Below, in pieces: positions 17,655 to 27,872 of a stretch of 64,000 nt of DNA. The position numbers and the translations under genes are program-made. The stretch comes from an uncultured Gammaproteobacteria bacterium (GTDB lineage: Bacteria > Pseudomonadota > Gammaproteobacteria > Pseudomonadales > Pseudohongiellaceae), in assembly GCA_913060495.1 (NCBI GenBank), contig CAJXRP010000003.1:172865-236864 (forward strand), written 5' to 3'. The stretch's first letter is position 1. The number at the start of each line of letters is the position of its first letter. The notes under the pieces are model-generated. The model was not told the DNA's origin. It searched no databases and was given only the letters and a program-made list of their open reading frames with translations.

Positions 17655-18701
17655 ATGACACTGACTCGACGAGAATTACTGGCCGCAAGTGGGGCTGCAG
17701 CATTAGGCGTGTCTGGGTTGCCCAGGGTGGTACGCGCGGCAGTAAACCCAAGCGTAGTGAAGCCTAAGCGCCTGAGCCCAGGAATGACTGTTGGATTGGT
17801 AACGCCTGCCAGTAATGTGCCTGAAGATCAGGAGTTGCATGCGGCTATGGATCTAGTGCGCTCTTTAGGATTCTCTGCAGAGCCCGCTGCAAACCTGTTT
17901 AGCCGAACTGCGTACTTGGCGGGCACAGATAGAGAGCGAGCAGATGACCTTAATGCCATGTTTGCCGATTCTAATATCGATGCAATATTCTGTGTAAGAG
18001 GCGGTTATGGCTCGGGCAGACTGCTACGTTATTTAGACTACGACATGATTGCAGCCAATCCTAAAATCATAATGGGGTATAGCGATATAACTGCGATCTT
18101 GAATGCTATCTATTTAAGAACAGGGATGGTTACTTTTCATGGACCCATCGCTGGTGGAAATTTTTCAGACTACACCTACGACCAATATCGAAGAGTTCTA
18201 GTCACGCCTGAACAGAGTGTTCGTATTGGCGAGCCACCAGCGTTCGAGGTTCGCCCTGGCGTCGTAGATTGGGAGAACCGATTGACGACTATCGTGCCTG
18301 GCGTCGCCGAAGGGCATCTCATAGGTGGAAATCTGTCACTGATGGTGACCCTGCTGGGTACGCCGTTTGAGCCTCAGTTTGATGGCGCAATATTATTTCT
18401 TGAAGATGTTTCGGAGCCGCCCTACAGCGTTGATCGCATGCTCACGCATCTGTGGATGGCGGGGAAATTGGAGCAAGTTGCTGGTATCGTGCTGGGGAAA
18501 TTCACTGACGATGGCTATGACAGCAACACCTTTAGTATTGAAGAGGTATTGCGTGATCGACTTGAACCACTGGGCATACCGACGCTGCGTGGGGCGATGA
18601 TCGGGCACATCGAGGATAAAACTGTAGTGCCCCTTGGTGTTCGAGCAAGGCTCGATGTGGATGCTGGGACCCTGACCTTGCTTGAGCCTGCCGTTAGCTA
18701 G
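17655..18701 (+). CDS. Tat-exported LD-carboxypeptidase (S66, LdcA-like)
   Basis: Serine peptidase that removes the terminal D-alanine from the tetrapeptide of murein in the LdcA family. Catalytic serine in GYSDITA, glutamate in LEDVSEPPYSVDRML, histidine in GHIEDKTVVPLG. Start chosen at ATG 17655, giving a twin-arginine signal (TRRELLAASGAAALG) and 348 residues; the longer frame starts at a TTG (17601) with no signal logic. LdcA of E. coli is cytosolic, so this copy acts in the periplasm, consistent with the other exported murein or D-amino-acid enzymes in this window. Confidence 0.88.
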   Translation: MTLTRRELLAASGAAALGVSGLPRVVRAAVNPSVVKPKRLSPGMTVGLVTPASNVPEDQELHAAMDLVRSLGFSAEPAANLFSRTAYLAGTDRERADDLNAMFADSNIDAIFCVRGGYGSGRLLRYLDYDMIAANPKIIMGYSDITAILNAIYLRTGMVTFHGPIAGGNFSDYTYDQYRRVLVTPEQSVRIGEPPAFEVRPGVVDWENRLTTIVPGVAEGHLIGGNLSLMVTLLGTPFEPQFDGAILFLEDVSEPPYSVDRMLTHLWMAGKLEQVAGIVLGKFTDDGYDSNTFSIEEVLRDRLEPLGIPTLRGAMIGHIEDKTVVPLGVRARLDVDAGTLTLLEPAVS

Positions 18702-18722
18702 TTGCTTTCTCGCAAGTTCTTT

Positions 18723-18756
18723 AGACATTGAGCTATCACTTGTTGGCTCAATGTCT
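18723..18756 (+). terminator. Hairpin after the LD-carboxypeptidase gene
   Basis: AGACATTGAGC (18723-18733) and GCTCAATGTCT (18746-18756) form a perfect 11-bp stem with a 12-nt loop 21 bp after the stop. The tail (CTATTAC) is not a strong T-tract, so it may be a weak terminator or mRNA 3' stabiliser. Confidence 0.5.
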
Positions 18757-18927
18757 CTATTACAAAATGTTATAAATTAAGTCCTTTTCAGGCTTTTTCC
18801 TGCCTTCCCTTAGCTTCATACTACGCGCTGATTTTATGCCCTGCTTTGATTCTCCGATTCTGCCTTTCTGGTGGGGTTGGGGCTACGGGCTAGCCGATCT
18901 GCAGCATTAGAATTATGGAGTACTAAA

Positions 18928-21108
18928 TTGATTAAAGTCCCTTTTTTGCCGCGCAAACTCGCTTTGGCAGTATGTGCAAGTAGCCTGTTACTGTTTAGCC
19001 ACACCCAACTGGCAGTGGCGCAGGATCAGCCCACTACTGACGAGAATGCCACGGTTACGTATCCGGCGAGTTTCTTCGAGCAATATCAGCCCTATTCGGT
19101 TAACGATATGTTGGTGCGTATTCCAGGCATCAACCTCGCCTTGGGCGGAGGTGGCGGAGGTGGCGGCGCTGGTGGTGCCGACGGTAATCGTCGCGGACTG
19201 GGTGCCGGGGGCGATCAGGTGTTAATCAATGGCCGTCGAATAGCGGGCAAGGGCAATGAGGGGAATCAGCAGCTTTCGCGCATTCCGGCTACGGATGTTC
19301 AATACATTGAGATTATCCGTGGCACATCAGGTGATTTGGATGTGCGTGGTGGTACTCAGGTCATTAACATCGTGTTGCTTGAGGCTGAATCCAGCACCTC
19401 CTATGCCTATGAAGTTAATTTGGACCAATACCACGACGGCAAATATCAGCCGGGGGGCAAATTTTCGGCTACAGGCCAAAATGGGGGGTTTACCTATTTC
19501 TTGAGTGCCGAGCTAGAGCCGCGCTGGGAATTCCGTGATGGTTTCGAAGAAAGCCTGAATCTAGATGGTAGCCTCAATGAAACCATCGACCGCGATCAGG
19601 GCGGTGATGCATGGCCAACTTCCTTTGCTGCAAACTTGGGTTATGAATTTGACGAGCGCAACATCGCTACTCTTAACTTCCAGATCACTAAAAATGATTT
19701 TGATGCATATGCAGATCGAATCATCACTGACTTTCGTGTCGACCCTGCTACTGTCAGCATAGAGCGTGACGAAACTCCCACCGAAGATGGATCTTGGGAA
19801 ATAGGCGGCGACTATATGCACGTTTTCGAGAACGGCAGTCGTTGGCGTACCTTGTTTATCGTGAATGAAGCAGAAAATGATTCAGTGCGTGATCGACTGC
19901 AAATCGATGGAGGCTCCATCACCAAAGATTTATTCCTGTCCAATTATGTCAATACGCAAGAACGGATCCTGCGTTCATCTTATGTGTTTGATCTCGCCGA
20001 ATCACAATCACTGGAAGTTGGTGTTGAGCGCGCGCAGACTATATTAGACACATCGTTGCAGCTTGGTTTGTTAAGAACCGATGTAGATGCTTTACAGGGC
20101 GGGCCTCGCTTTGGTGGCTTGACGCCTATCACCGATGCCAGCGGCACCGTGGAAGAACTTCGCTACGAATACTTTGCGATACACAACTTACAAATAAATG
20201 ATCGCATGAGTTTGGAAACTACGCTTCTGTTTGAAGACAGTGAAATCACGCAGTCTGGTGATGTCTCCAAGTCACGCAATTTTACCTTTTTTAGACCTAA
20301 AGTGGACTACCGTTTTGACATCACGCCTGCTGTTCAGTTTCGTGCAACAATTGAGAAGGATGTCGCTCAATTAAGTTTTTCGGATTTTACGGCAAGTATC
20401 GATGGAGCTGATGACGAGCAGAATGCCTTCGAAGGGAATGCCGACCTGCGTCAAACACAGTCTTGGCGTTATTTGGCAAATCTGGAATACCGCCTGCCAA
20501 ATGATGCGGGAGTGCTAAGTGGTAACTTGTTCTACAATGATTTCGATGACCTGATCGACAACGTAGATGTGTCTACTGATACGCAAGTCCTCGGTGCTCG
20601 CGGTAACATAGGCAGCGGCGAACAGTACGGTATTAATTTGAATAGCAGCATTCGCCTATCGATGATCAATCAGCCGAATATGCTTTTCACAGCGGGTCTA
20701 AATATAGAGGAGTCCAATCTTACGGATCCATTCCTCAATGTAGAGCGCGAGCGTTCCATTCGCGGTGGTGCTAGCCGTTACAGTTTTGGTTTCCGTCATG
20801 ACATCCCTTCGCGTAATAATATGAACTGGGGATTTAACTACCGTCGTGAGTTTTACAATGACTTCCTCGTGTATGATGTGGACAAGATCGAGGAATATCC
20901 TAAGGTTGGTTCTATCTCCAGCTGGGTTGAAGTGCAGGCCTGGGGTGGATTGGTTTATCGTTTCGAAGTACGAGACCAACGTCATCGCTGCCGTATTCGC
21001 ACGCGTTATACCGGCGGCACTATCGCCACAGGTGTGATCGATGAGATAGAAGACTCTTGTTCCGATGCGGGTCCTGTTATGGCGATAAAAATTCGTGGTA
21101 CGTTCTAG
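18928..21108 (+). CDS. TonB-dependent outer-membrane receptor
   Basis: Outer-membrane active transporter. After a signal peptide ending AVAQ comes a plug domain (about residues 40-140: NDMLVRIPGIN, QVLINGRRIAGK, VQYIEIIRGTSG, VRGGTQVINIVL) and a beta barrel ending in the aromatic GTF. Start chosen at TTG 18928 with GGAG at 18917-18920; the upstream frame (from 18871) lacks signal features. The plug carries an unusual run of eight glycines coded by near-perfect 9-bp repeats around 19146-19180. Length (about 727) is short for the family. Two M16 peptidases follow, suggesting peptide or peptide-siderophore uptake and processing. Confidence 0.9.
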   Translation: MIKVPFLPRKLALAVCASSLLLFSHTQLAVAQDQPTTDENATVTYPASFFEQYQPYSVNDMLVRIPGINLALGGGGGGGGAGGADGNRRGLGAGGDQVLINGRRIAGKGNEGNQQLSRIPATDVQYIEIIRGTSGDLDVRGGTQVINIVLLEAESSTSYAYEVNLDQYHDGKYQPGGKFSATGQNGGFTYFLSAELEPRWEFRDGFEESLNLDGSLNETIDRDQGGDAWPTSFAANLGYEFDERNIATLNFQITKNDFDAYADRIITDFRVDPATVSIERDETPTEDGSWEIGGDYMHVFENGSRWRTLFIVNEAENDSVRDRLQIDGGSITKDLFLSNYVNTQERILRSSYVFDLAESQSLEVGVERAQTILDTSLQLGLLRTDVDALQGGPRFGGLTPITDASGTVEELRYEYFAIHNLQINDRMSLETTLLFEDSEITQSGDVSKSRNFTFFRPKVDYRFDITPAVQFRATIEKDVAQLSFSDFTASIDGADDEQNAFEGNADLRQTQSWRYLANLEYRLPNDAGVLSGNLFYNDFDDLIDNVDVSTDTQVLGARGNIGSGEQYGINLNSSIRLSMINQPNMLFTAGLNIEESNLTDPFLNVERERSIRGGASRYSFGFRHDIPSRNNMNWGFNYRREFYNDFLVYDVDKIEEYPKVGSISSWVEVQAWGGLVYRFEVRDQRHRCRIRTRYTGGTIATGVIDEIEDSCSDAGPVMAIKIRGTF

Positions 21109-21242
21109 TCAGCATGGTTGTATAGAGCATGCAGCAAATTGTGCTGCAGCTCTTAGTGTGGTGCCAACAAAGAACTCGTAGACTTAGAGGGAGCTAGCTT
21201 TTATTCTAGTCTCAGCCTCGAGCCAACGAATCGGAGTATCAC

Positions 21243-22667
21243 ATGCCACTAAATGTCCTTAGAATTAGCTCACTTCTTGTAATTTCATTACTCGTTGCCT
21301 GTAGCGATAACAGTCCAGTCGAATCAAATCTCCCCCCGGCAAATGCGTCGGTTGCAGCAGATAGCGTTGCCGGCACAGCATCGGCCGTAAATAAAATTCT
21401 TCCTAATCCAATCTATCAGCACCAGCTCGCCAATGGCCTGAATGTAGTCACCGTGCCCTTCGAAAGCCCGGGTACAGTCGCGTTCTATACCGTGGTAAGG
21501 GTTGGTGCTCGCGATGAGGTGGAAGAGGGAGTGACCGGTTTTGCGCATTTCTTCGAACATATGATGTTCCGTGGCACCGATCGTTATCCGACAGAAGCCT
21601 ATGCTGACGCATTGAAGTCTGTAGGGGCCTCAGCCAACGCCAATACATCAAATGATAGAACGGTCTATCACATGACTGGGAATGTCGAGCGTCTAGATTT
21701 GATGTTTGAGTTGGAGTCGGACCGTATGATGAACCTGAACTATTCCGAGCACGACTTCAGGACTGAAGCGGGCGCGGTGAAGGGGGAGTATACGAAAAAC
21801 TTCGCGAGTCCTTATCAGCAGTTGGACGAGATGATGAGAGATACGGCGTTCGACGAACATACCTACAAACACACCACTATGGGCTTTTTCGATGACATCG
21901 TCGATATGCCGAATCAATACGAATACTCGTTGCAGTTCTTCAATCGTTTCTACCGGCCGGAATATGCAAGCTTAGTTGTTGTCGGGGATGTCACGCCAGA
22001 GCAGGTCAATGACTTAGCAGAAACTTATTACGGCGACTGGGAGCGGGGTAGCTACATATCGAATGTGCCAGTTGAGCCCGCGCAGACTGAAACCCGCCGC
22101 GTGCATTTATCCAATGGAGGAATTCCTCCACATATCAGCCTTAATTACAAAGGGCCTGCCTTCAATGATAGCGAGATCGACATGCCGGCTTTGGATGTGT
22201 TGTCGCAGATTCTGTTTGCGAACACTTCGCCACTTTATCGAAAGCTAGTGCTAGAAGAACAAAAAGTGCGATTTGTTGGCGGTGGTGCTGGCGACTCACG
22301 AGATCCGAGTTTATTCAGTATTGATGCCTCTCTAATTGATAAGGCAGACATGCAATATGTGAAAGACGAGATTGTGAAGGCCATCGATGCGGTGCGTACG
22401 GATGGCGTAGACCTAGCAACATTGAGCAATGTGAAGTCGAATCTGAAATACGGTTTTGCAATGAGTATTGATAACCCGGCTGCCATTGCGAACTCTCTCG
22501 CACATTACATCATGCTGACTGGAGAGCCAGAGTCCATAAATAGATTGTATGCCCAATATGACAAGGTAACTGTGGATGATCTGAAAAACGTAGTGGCGAA
22601 ATACTTTGTCGAAAGCGGTTTAACCATAGCCACTATAAGCGAAGACGATGCGTCGGGAGTGCTCTAA
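21243..22667 (+). CDS. M16-family zinc peptidase lipoprotein (catalytic subunit)
   Basis: 474 residues. Lipoprotein signal with lipobox LVAC at residues about 17-20, so it is anchored in a membrane facing the periplasm. The inverted zinc motif HFFEH (in FAHFFEHMMFRGTDRYP) gives two His ligands and the catalytic Glu; the third ligand is in AGAVKGEYTKN. The second half is the usual inactive M16 C-domain. It would degrade medium-length peptides in a clamshell with the next gene product, which lacks HxxEH. The stop overlaps the next start by one base. Confidence 0.92.
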   Translation: MPLNVLRISSLLVISLLVACSDNSPVESNLPPANASVAADSVAGTASAVNKILPNPIYQHQLANGLNVVTVPFESPGTVAFYTVVRVGARDEVEEGVTGFAHFFEHMMFRGTDRYPTEAYADALKSVGASANANTSNDRTVYHMTGNVERLDLMFELESDRMMNLNYSEHDFRTEAGAVKGEYTKNFASPYQQLDEMMRDTAFDEHTYKHTTMGFFDDIVDMPNQYEYSLQFFNRFYRPEYASLVVVGDVTPEQVNDLAETYYGDWERGSYISNVPVEPAQTETRRVHLSNGGIPPHISLNYKGPAFNDSEIDMPALDVLSQILFANTSPLYRKLVLEEQKVRFVGGGAGDSRDPSLFSIDASLIDKADMQYVKDEIVKAIDAVRTDGVDLATLSNVKSNLKYGFAMSIDNPAAIANSLAHYIMLTGEPESINRLYAQYDKVTVDDLKNVVAKYFVESGLTIATISEDDASGVL

Positions 22668-24229
22668 TGAATTTATTCCTTACAGCTAGAAAATTACTTT
22701 GCACTGCACTTCTCTCGTCTGCATTCTCCATGACCGCCTTCGCTCAAGAGTTGGTCGAACTGAAGCTGCCGAATTCGAATAAAGTGGTCATCAAACTGAT
22801 GTTCAAGAACGGCGCTATTAGTGATGAGCCGGGCAAGGAAGGCATCAACCAGGCGGTGTCCGAGCTAGTCGTGCAAGGCGGCACTCGCGAGCTGAGTTAC
22901 AGCGATATTCAAGAGCGCATCTATCCCATGGCGGCGCGGTACGGTGTCAGTTCGGACAAGGAAGTCACCGTGTTTTCCTTCGAAGTGCATCAGGATCACT
23001 TGGAAGCATTTTATCCCATTCTGAAGGGGGTGATTCTAACGCCAAGATTTGCTGAAGATGATTTTTCCCGTGTGTTGGTGAATCAGCAGAGCTATGTGGA
23101 CCAGGTAATTCGTGCCTCTTCGGATGAGGACTACAGCAAGGTGGCGTTGGAAGATCTGCTGTTTCGCGGTACTAACTATCAGCACATGAAGCAGGGCACA
23201 TCAGAGGGGGTCAGCAATATCACTCTTGCCGATGTGAAAGAGCACTATCAGCAATTGTTCACTAAAAATAATTTAACAATTGGTATTGCGGGCAACTATA
23301 GCGAAAGTTTCCTGCAACAACTAGTACAGGACATGGCAGCATTGCCCGATACCACGCCGTTACTTCCGGAGCCGGGCGCCGCAAGAATGCCGAATGGCGT
23401 GGAGGTGGAAATTGTGGCGAAGGAGGGGGCCTTCGGTTCCGTTATTTTTACTGGCTTTCCTCTGGATCTGACTAGGGCAGATGATGATTTTGCGGCACTG
23501 ATGGTGGCTAATTCCTATCTGGGTGAACATCGTAAGTCCTACTCACGTTTGTATGAAAAAATTCGTGAGCAGCGATCAATGAACTATGGCGACTACTCGT
23601 ATATTGAATGGTATGAAAATGGTGGACGAAATATGTTACCGCCTTCCGGAGTACCTCGGTCATCGAATTACTTTTCCATGTGGGTGCGTCCGGTTCAGAT
23701 TGCAGCGCAGTTGCATGCGCAATATCCCGAGTTGGCAGATATCAAAATTGGCCATGCACACTTTGCGTTGCGTATGATTGTGAAAGAGTTGGCGGTTCTA
23801 GTTGAGAATGGCTTGAGCGTTGAGGATTTCGAAGCGACTAGAGACTTTCTGCTCAGTTATACCAAGCTGTATGCGCAGACTCCTTCTTCGCGCCTTGGCT
23901 ATTTGATGGATTCAAAGTTCTACGGCCGTGATGATTATCTGCTTGAGTTGGATCAGTTGCTGAAAGAGCTGACCCTTGAGGATGTTAATGAGGCGATCAG
24001 AAAATATTGGCAAACCGACAATATGTTCGTGACGATCATAACCGACGTCAGCGAGGCTCAAGCTCTGGCAGACAGCCTATTAAACAACCTAAGCTCACCG
24101 ATGAGTTATTCGAATGTAGTGCGCGAAGGTTTGAGCGATGCTTTGAAGGATGAAGACGCGCTGGTGGCAGATTATCCGCTGAACATTACCTCGGTCAAAG
24201 TCGTAGACTCCGCGGATACGTTTCAATAA
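22667..24229 (+). CDS. M16-family peptidase, non-catalytic partner
   Basis: 520 residues with a Sec signal (ending AFAQ). It aligns by pattern with M16 peptidases, but the place of HxxEH reads GINQAVSELVVQGG, so it cannot bind zinc. It keeps the partner-subunit features SMNYGDYSYIEWY, the tyrosine-bearing segment that contacts substrate in the active site of the other subunit. Coupled by a TAATG overlap to the catalytic gene, it is expected to form a heterodimer in the periplasm. Confidence 0.9.
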   Translation: MNLFLTARKLLCTALLSSAFSMTAFAQELVELKLPNSNKVVIKLMFKNGAISDEPGKEGINQAVSELVVQGGTRELSYSDIQERIYPMAARYGVSSDKEVTVFSFEVHQDHLEAFYPILKGVILTPRFAEDDFSRVLVNQQSYVDQVIRASSDEDYSKVALEDLLFRGTNYQHMKQGTSEGVSNITLADVKEHYQQLFTKNNLTIGIAGNYSESFLQQLVQDMAALPDTTPLLPEPGAARMPNGVEVEIVAKEGAFGSVIFTGFPLDLTRADDDFAALMVANSYLGEHRKSYSRLYEKIREQRSMNYGDYSYIEWYENGGRNMLPPSGVPRSSNYFSMWVRPVQIAAQLHAQYPELADIKIGHAHFALRMIVKELAVLVENGLSVEDFEATRDFLLSYTKLYAQTPSSRLGYLMDSKFYGRDDYLLELDQLLKELTLEDVNEAIRKYWQTDNMFVTIITDVSEAQALADSLLNNLSSPMSYSNVVREGLSDALKDEDALVADYPLNITSVKVVDSADTFQ

Positions 24230-24263
24230 GCGTATAGGAATTAGCTTTGTTTTTTAGGAATGG

Positions 24264-24298
24264 AGCATTGGCACTGGGTTAAGGCTTGTGCCAATGCT
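24264..24298. terminator. Hairpin between convergent M16 and ybiT genes
   Basis: AGCATTGGCAC (24264-24274) and GTGCCAATGCT (24288-24298) pair perfectly over 11 bp with a 13-nt loop, in the 84 bp between two facing gene ends. A run of T precedes it on the plus strand, which would serve as the minus-strand A-side. Likely bidirectional terminator. Confidence 0.6.
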
Positions 24299-24313
24299 GA
24301 GTTCAGATAGCCG

Positions 24314-25927
24314 CTATCTGCTGTTCGCAAAGTTTGCCGTTTCTTGCTGGCTAGCTAGGTATTCTTCGTAGTCACCCTGAAAATCTATCAATTTCTGATC
24401 TTTGATTTCAATGACTCTGGTAGCCAAGGAAGAAACAAATTCACGATCGTGACTCACAAAAATTAGCGTGCCTTCATAATGGCTCAGCGCTAAGTTCAAA
24501 GCTTCGATGGCTTCCATGTCCAGGTGGTTAGTTGGCTCATCTAAGATCAGCACATTCGGGTCCTGCATCATTAGCTTGCCGAAGAGTAGGCGATTTTTCT
24601 CGCCACCAGAACAGACTTTTACTGATTTTTCGAAGTCTTCTGAGGAAAACAATAATCTGCCGAGAGTTGCTCGCACGATCTGATCACCATGGCTTGGTTT
24701 GCGCCACTGGCACATCCAATCGAACAAATTCATTTCATTGTCGAAATCATCAGTGCTGTCTTGAGGGCAGTAGCCTAAGGTGGCGCTTTCTGCCCATTTT
24801 ATTTTCCCTTCATTCACTTTAAGTTCTTTCAGTAAGCAGCGAAGAAAAGTGGTTTTACCTGCCCCATTCTCACCAATAACGGCTAGGCGAGTGCCTGCAT
24901 CCATTATCATGCTGCCGCCCTTGAAGAGAGGCTCATCGTCGAAGCCATGACCCATTTTTTCAAGAATAAGGGCTTGGCGGTGCAGTTTTTTCTCCTGCTT
25001 GAAGCGAATATAAGGACTGACTCGACTAGAGGGTTTAATTTCCTCTAATTCGATTTTTTCTATCTGCTTCGCTCGCGAAGTCGCCTGCTTTGCTTTAGAT
25101 GCATTGGCAGAGAAACGGCTGACGAAGTGTTTCAGTTCAGAGATCTGGGCGGATTTTTTTGCATTCACTGACTGCAGACGTTCACGAGCCTGGGTAGAGG
25201 CTGTCATGAAATCATCGTAGTTACCGGGATACACGCGTAATTCACCGAAATCTATGTCGGCCATGTGAGTACAGACAGAATTTAAGAAGTGTCTGTCGTG
25301 AGAAATAATCACCATGGTACATCTGCGAGCTTCTAAGACACCTTCCAGCCATCGAATAGCGTTTATGTCGAGGTTGTTTGTAGGCTCATCCAATAACAGA
25401 ATATCGGGATCCGAGAATAGGGCCTGTGCTAGCAATACTCGTAGTTTCCAGCCCGGAGCCACTTCTTTCATAGGGCCAAAATGTAGTTCTTCCGCGATGC
25501 CCGCGCCCAGTAGTAATTCTCCAGCACGGCTTTCGGCTGTATAACCATCTAATTCCGCAAACTGAATCTCCAGATCAGCAACCTTCATACCTTCTTCGTC
25601 GGACATTTCCGGCAGAGCGTAGATGCGATCTCGCTCCTTCTTTATCTCCCATAACTCAGCATGACCCATGATGACCGTATCGATCACATTGAAGGTCTCG
25701 AAGGCGAACTGGTCCTGGCTCAATGACCCTACTCGGTCATTAGGTCCGATCGAGACGTTACCTGATGTTGGTGTGAGTTTGCCTTCCAAAATTTTCATGA
25801 AGGTGGATTTACCACAGCCATTGGCGCCGATTAATCCGTAACGGTTGCCATCGCTGAATTTGACCGAAATATTTTCGAACAGAGGCTTGGCACCAAATTG
25901 CATAGTGATGTTTGCGGTAGAGATCAA
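24314..25927 (-). CDS. ybiT: ABC-F ATPase YbiT
   Basis: Soluble ABC-F protein of 537 residues with two nucleotide-binding domains and the P-site tRNA interaction linker between them; the family acts on the ribosome. Domain 1: Walker [10 protein letters not shown], Walker [12 protein letters not shown], with the diverged signature [17 protein letters not shown] characteristic of YbiT. Domain 2: [34 protein letters not shown]. The linker includes the basic [24 protein letters not shown] recognise the N-terminus ([17 protein letters not shown]) as very close to E. coli YbiT. The start is TTG 25927 with AGGA upstream, consistent with the E. coli N-terminus. Confidence 0.95.
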   Translation of the reverse strand: MISTANITMQFGAKPLFENISVKFSDGNRYGLIGANGCGKSTFMKILEGKLTPTSGNVSIGPNDRVGSLSQDQFAFETFNVIDTVIMGHAELWEIKKERDRIYALPEMSDEEGMKVADLEIQFAELDGYTAESRAGELLLGAGIAEELHFGPMKEVAPGWKLRVLLAQALFSDPDILLLDEPTNNLDINAIRWLEGVLEARRCTMVIISHDRHFLNSVCTHMADIDFGELRVYPGNYDDFMTASTQARERLQSVNAKKSAQISELKHFVSRFSANASKAKQATSRAKQIEKIELEEIKPSSRVSPYIRFKQEKKLHRQALILEKMGHGFDDEPLFKGGSMIMDAGTRLAVIGENGAGKTTFLRCLLKELKVNEGKIKWAESATLGYCPQDSTDDFDNEMNLFDWMCQWRKPSHGDQIVRATLGRLLFSSEDFEKSVKVCSGGEKNRLLFGKLMMQDPNVLILDEPTNHLDMEAIEALNLALSHYEGTLIFVSHDREFVSSLATRVIEIKDQKLIDFQGDYEEYLASQQETANFANSR

Positions 25928-26163
25928 GGGGGACGTCCTAAATGGTAGAAATAATTGAAATGGGCTTTATAGCGGGCTTGGTATAAAGGAGGCGTACTAT
26001 AGGGATTTGTGGGGATTGAGTCGAGTGAATTTGCGTTTGTTGGCCAGTTTAATGGCGATATCCACCTATTTTGTCGTGGAACAATAGTTATAGTTGCCTC
26101 ATTCGCCCGCAAGAGTAAAATTTGGCCTCATCGAGAGACTACAAGTGAGCACAAAATCTTACC

Positions 26164-27621
26164 ATGGCTAATTCTATTGAAGGTCCACAAGAACCAGGCT
26201 TTTGGCACTCCCTAACCTGCTTTGGCGGTGTCATGGTGATCGTGATTTCCGGGATGTTATGGCTGGGTGTCAACCTGCATAGCCTTCTAGTGATAGCAGT
26301 CGTTTGGGTTGCGGGTCACTCCTCGCTGTTAGGGTTCAGCTATATAGAGATCAAATCTGCAATGATTGCCGGCATCCAGAAAGGATTGGGTGCAATCTTT
26401 ATCTTTTTCCTAATAGGCATACTCGTCGCTGCACTCATAGAGAGTGGAACTATCGGTGGGCTCATCTACTACGGCTTAGACTTGCTTCATCCTACTTTTT
26501 TCCTACCTGCCGGATTGGTGCTATGCAGCCTTATGTCACTTGCAACCGGCACGGCGTGGGGAACAATTGCGACGATCGGTGTTGTGCTAATGGGGTTAGG
26601 TGCTGCACTTGGGATTCCTCTGCCACTCGTTGCAGGCATGGTGGTCTCCGGTGCGAGCTTCGGCGACAAGATGTCGCCAGTATCAGATACAACTAATCTT
26701 GCAGCCATGAGTGCAAACACGGATCTTTATTCTCACATTACGTCGATGATGTACACCACGGTGCCTACCTACATCATCAGCATTATTTTGTTTACAGCAT
26801 TTGGTTTGTACTACAGCGGCCAGACTATCTCGGCGGAAGAGTTACTAATATTAAGACAGGGTCTCGATACCGAATTTACCATCAGTCCACTAACCTTATT
26901 GCCCTTACTTGTATTGCTTGTTCTGAGTCTCAGGCGCGCTCCGGCTGAAGTCAGCATGCTTGCAAGTGTCTTCGTCGCCTTGGTGCTGGCAGTCGTAATG
27001 CAAGATAGAGTGGTTCCAGATGTTCTAAACAGTTTGCACGACGGTTATGTTGCATCTACTGGAATTGAACAGCTAGACACCCTCCTCAGTCGCGGAGGCA
27101 TAACAAGCATGATGTGGACGATGTCTCTCGCTCTAATAGCGCTATCTCTAGGTGGAATTCTCGATCGTGCCGGCTTCGTGCGGGTACTGTTGAGCGGAAT
27201 GCTGAGGCGTATCAAGCGTTCTGCAAGCCTGATTGCGGCGACGATTGGTGCTGGCATAATCTCGAACATGAGTATGGGAGAGGGATATCTCTCTATCATC
27301 TTCGGTGGGCAAATTTTCAAAGATTCATACGAAGAAGCCGGTCTCGAGAAACATATGTTGTCTCGCACATTAGAAGAGGGGGCGACCTTGAGCACTTCGC
27401 TGATTCCATGGACTACATCGGGCGCATTTATTACAGGGGTGCTTAATATGTCACCGTTGGAGTTTGCCCCATGGGCTTTTTTTAACTATATCAATCCACT
27501 TCTATCTATAGGCCTAGCTTATATGGGCTTTGGTATTTTTCGAAAAGTTCAGTCTACTGTTGATCAAAGTTCGAATGTAGCAGGTGATGGAGAGAGTGAC
27601 ACAGGGGTGGGAGTATCTTGA
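26164..27621 (+). CDS. nhaC: Na+/H+ antiporter NhaC family
   Basis: Inner-membrane protein of 485 residues with about eleven hydrophobic segments. The segments GTAWGTIATIGVVLMGLG and GASFGDKMSPVSDTTNLAA are typical of NhaC carriers and contain the polar residues of the ion path. Function: Na+ (or Li+) extrusion in exchange for protons; some family members exchange other ions such as malate/lactate. A strong terminator follows at 27678-27712. The ribosome site is weak. Confidence 0.9.
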   Translation: MANSIEGPQEPGFWHSLTCFGGVMVIVISGMLWLGVNLHSLLVIAVVWVAGHSSLLGFSYIEIKSAMIAGIQKGLGAIFIFFLIGILVAALIESGTIGGLIYYGLDLLHPTFFLPAGLVLCSLMSLATGTAWGTIATIGVVLMGLGAALGIPLPLVAGMVVSGASFGDKMSPVSDTTNLAAMSANTDLYSHITSMMYTTVPTYIISIILFTAFGLYYSGQTISAEELLILRQGLDTEFTISPLTLLPLLVLLVLSLRRAPAEVSMLASVFVALVLAVVMQDRVVPDVLNSLHDGYVASTGIEQLDTLLSRGGITSMMWTMSLALIALSLGGILDRAGFVRVLLSGMLRRIKRSASLIAATIGAGIISNMSMGEGYLSIIFGGQIFKDSYEEAGLEKHMLSRTLEEGATLSTSLIPWTTSGAFITGVLNMSPLEFAPWAFFNYINPLLSIGLAYMGFGIFRKVQSTVDQSSNVAGDGESDTGVGVS

Positions 27622-27677
27622 TTGGTAGAGCGTTGAGAAAAACAGTTGAGTGATTAAGAACGAAGCATGTCGTCAAT

Positions 27678-27712
27678 AAAAAAAGACCGCTCAGTGAGCG
27701 GTCTTTTTTTTT
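27678..27712. terminator. Strong rho-independent terminator, bidirectional
   Basis: GACCGCTC and GAGCGGTC form a GC-rich stem around AGT, flanked by A7 and T9, so it works on both strands. It lies 57 bp after nhaC and just past the end of the small minus-strand gene at 27721. Confidence 0.9.
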
Positions 27713-27720
27713 AGTCTGAA

Positions 27721-27855
27721 CTAGTTTGCGTTGCTGGAGAGAAAGGCTATGAGAAAGCCTTCAATAGATTCGCCAATACCGGGCACGAGTAAAAGGGTGA
27801 GTACGGTAAGCAGCGATCCGGCGGCGCAAAGAATAAGATAATTTCGTAGTGTCAT
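27721..27855 (-). CDS. Small single-span membrane protein (44 aa)
   Basis: Overlooked short gene. On the minus strand, GGAG stands about 8 bases before ATG 27855; the frame closes at TAG 27721-27723, directly before the bidirectional terminator. The product starts MTLRNYLILCAAGSLLTVL and is one hydrophobic helix with a short charged N-terminus and a weakly amphipathic tail, so a small inner-membrane protein is likely. It lies 17 bp after the membrane-anchored gene at 27873 and probably shares its transcript. Function unknown. Confidence 0.65.
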   Translation of the reverse strand: MTLRNYLILCAAGSLLTVLTLLLVPGIGESIEGFLIAFLSSNAN

Positions 27856-27872
27856 GGTTCGTCTCCGTTAGT

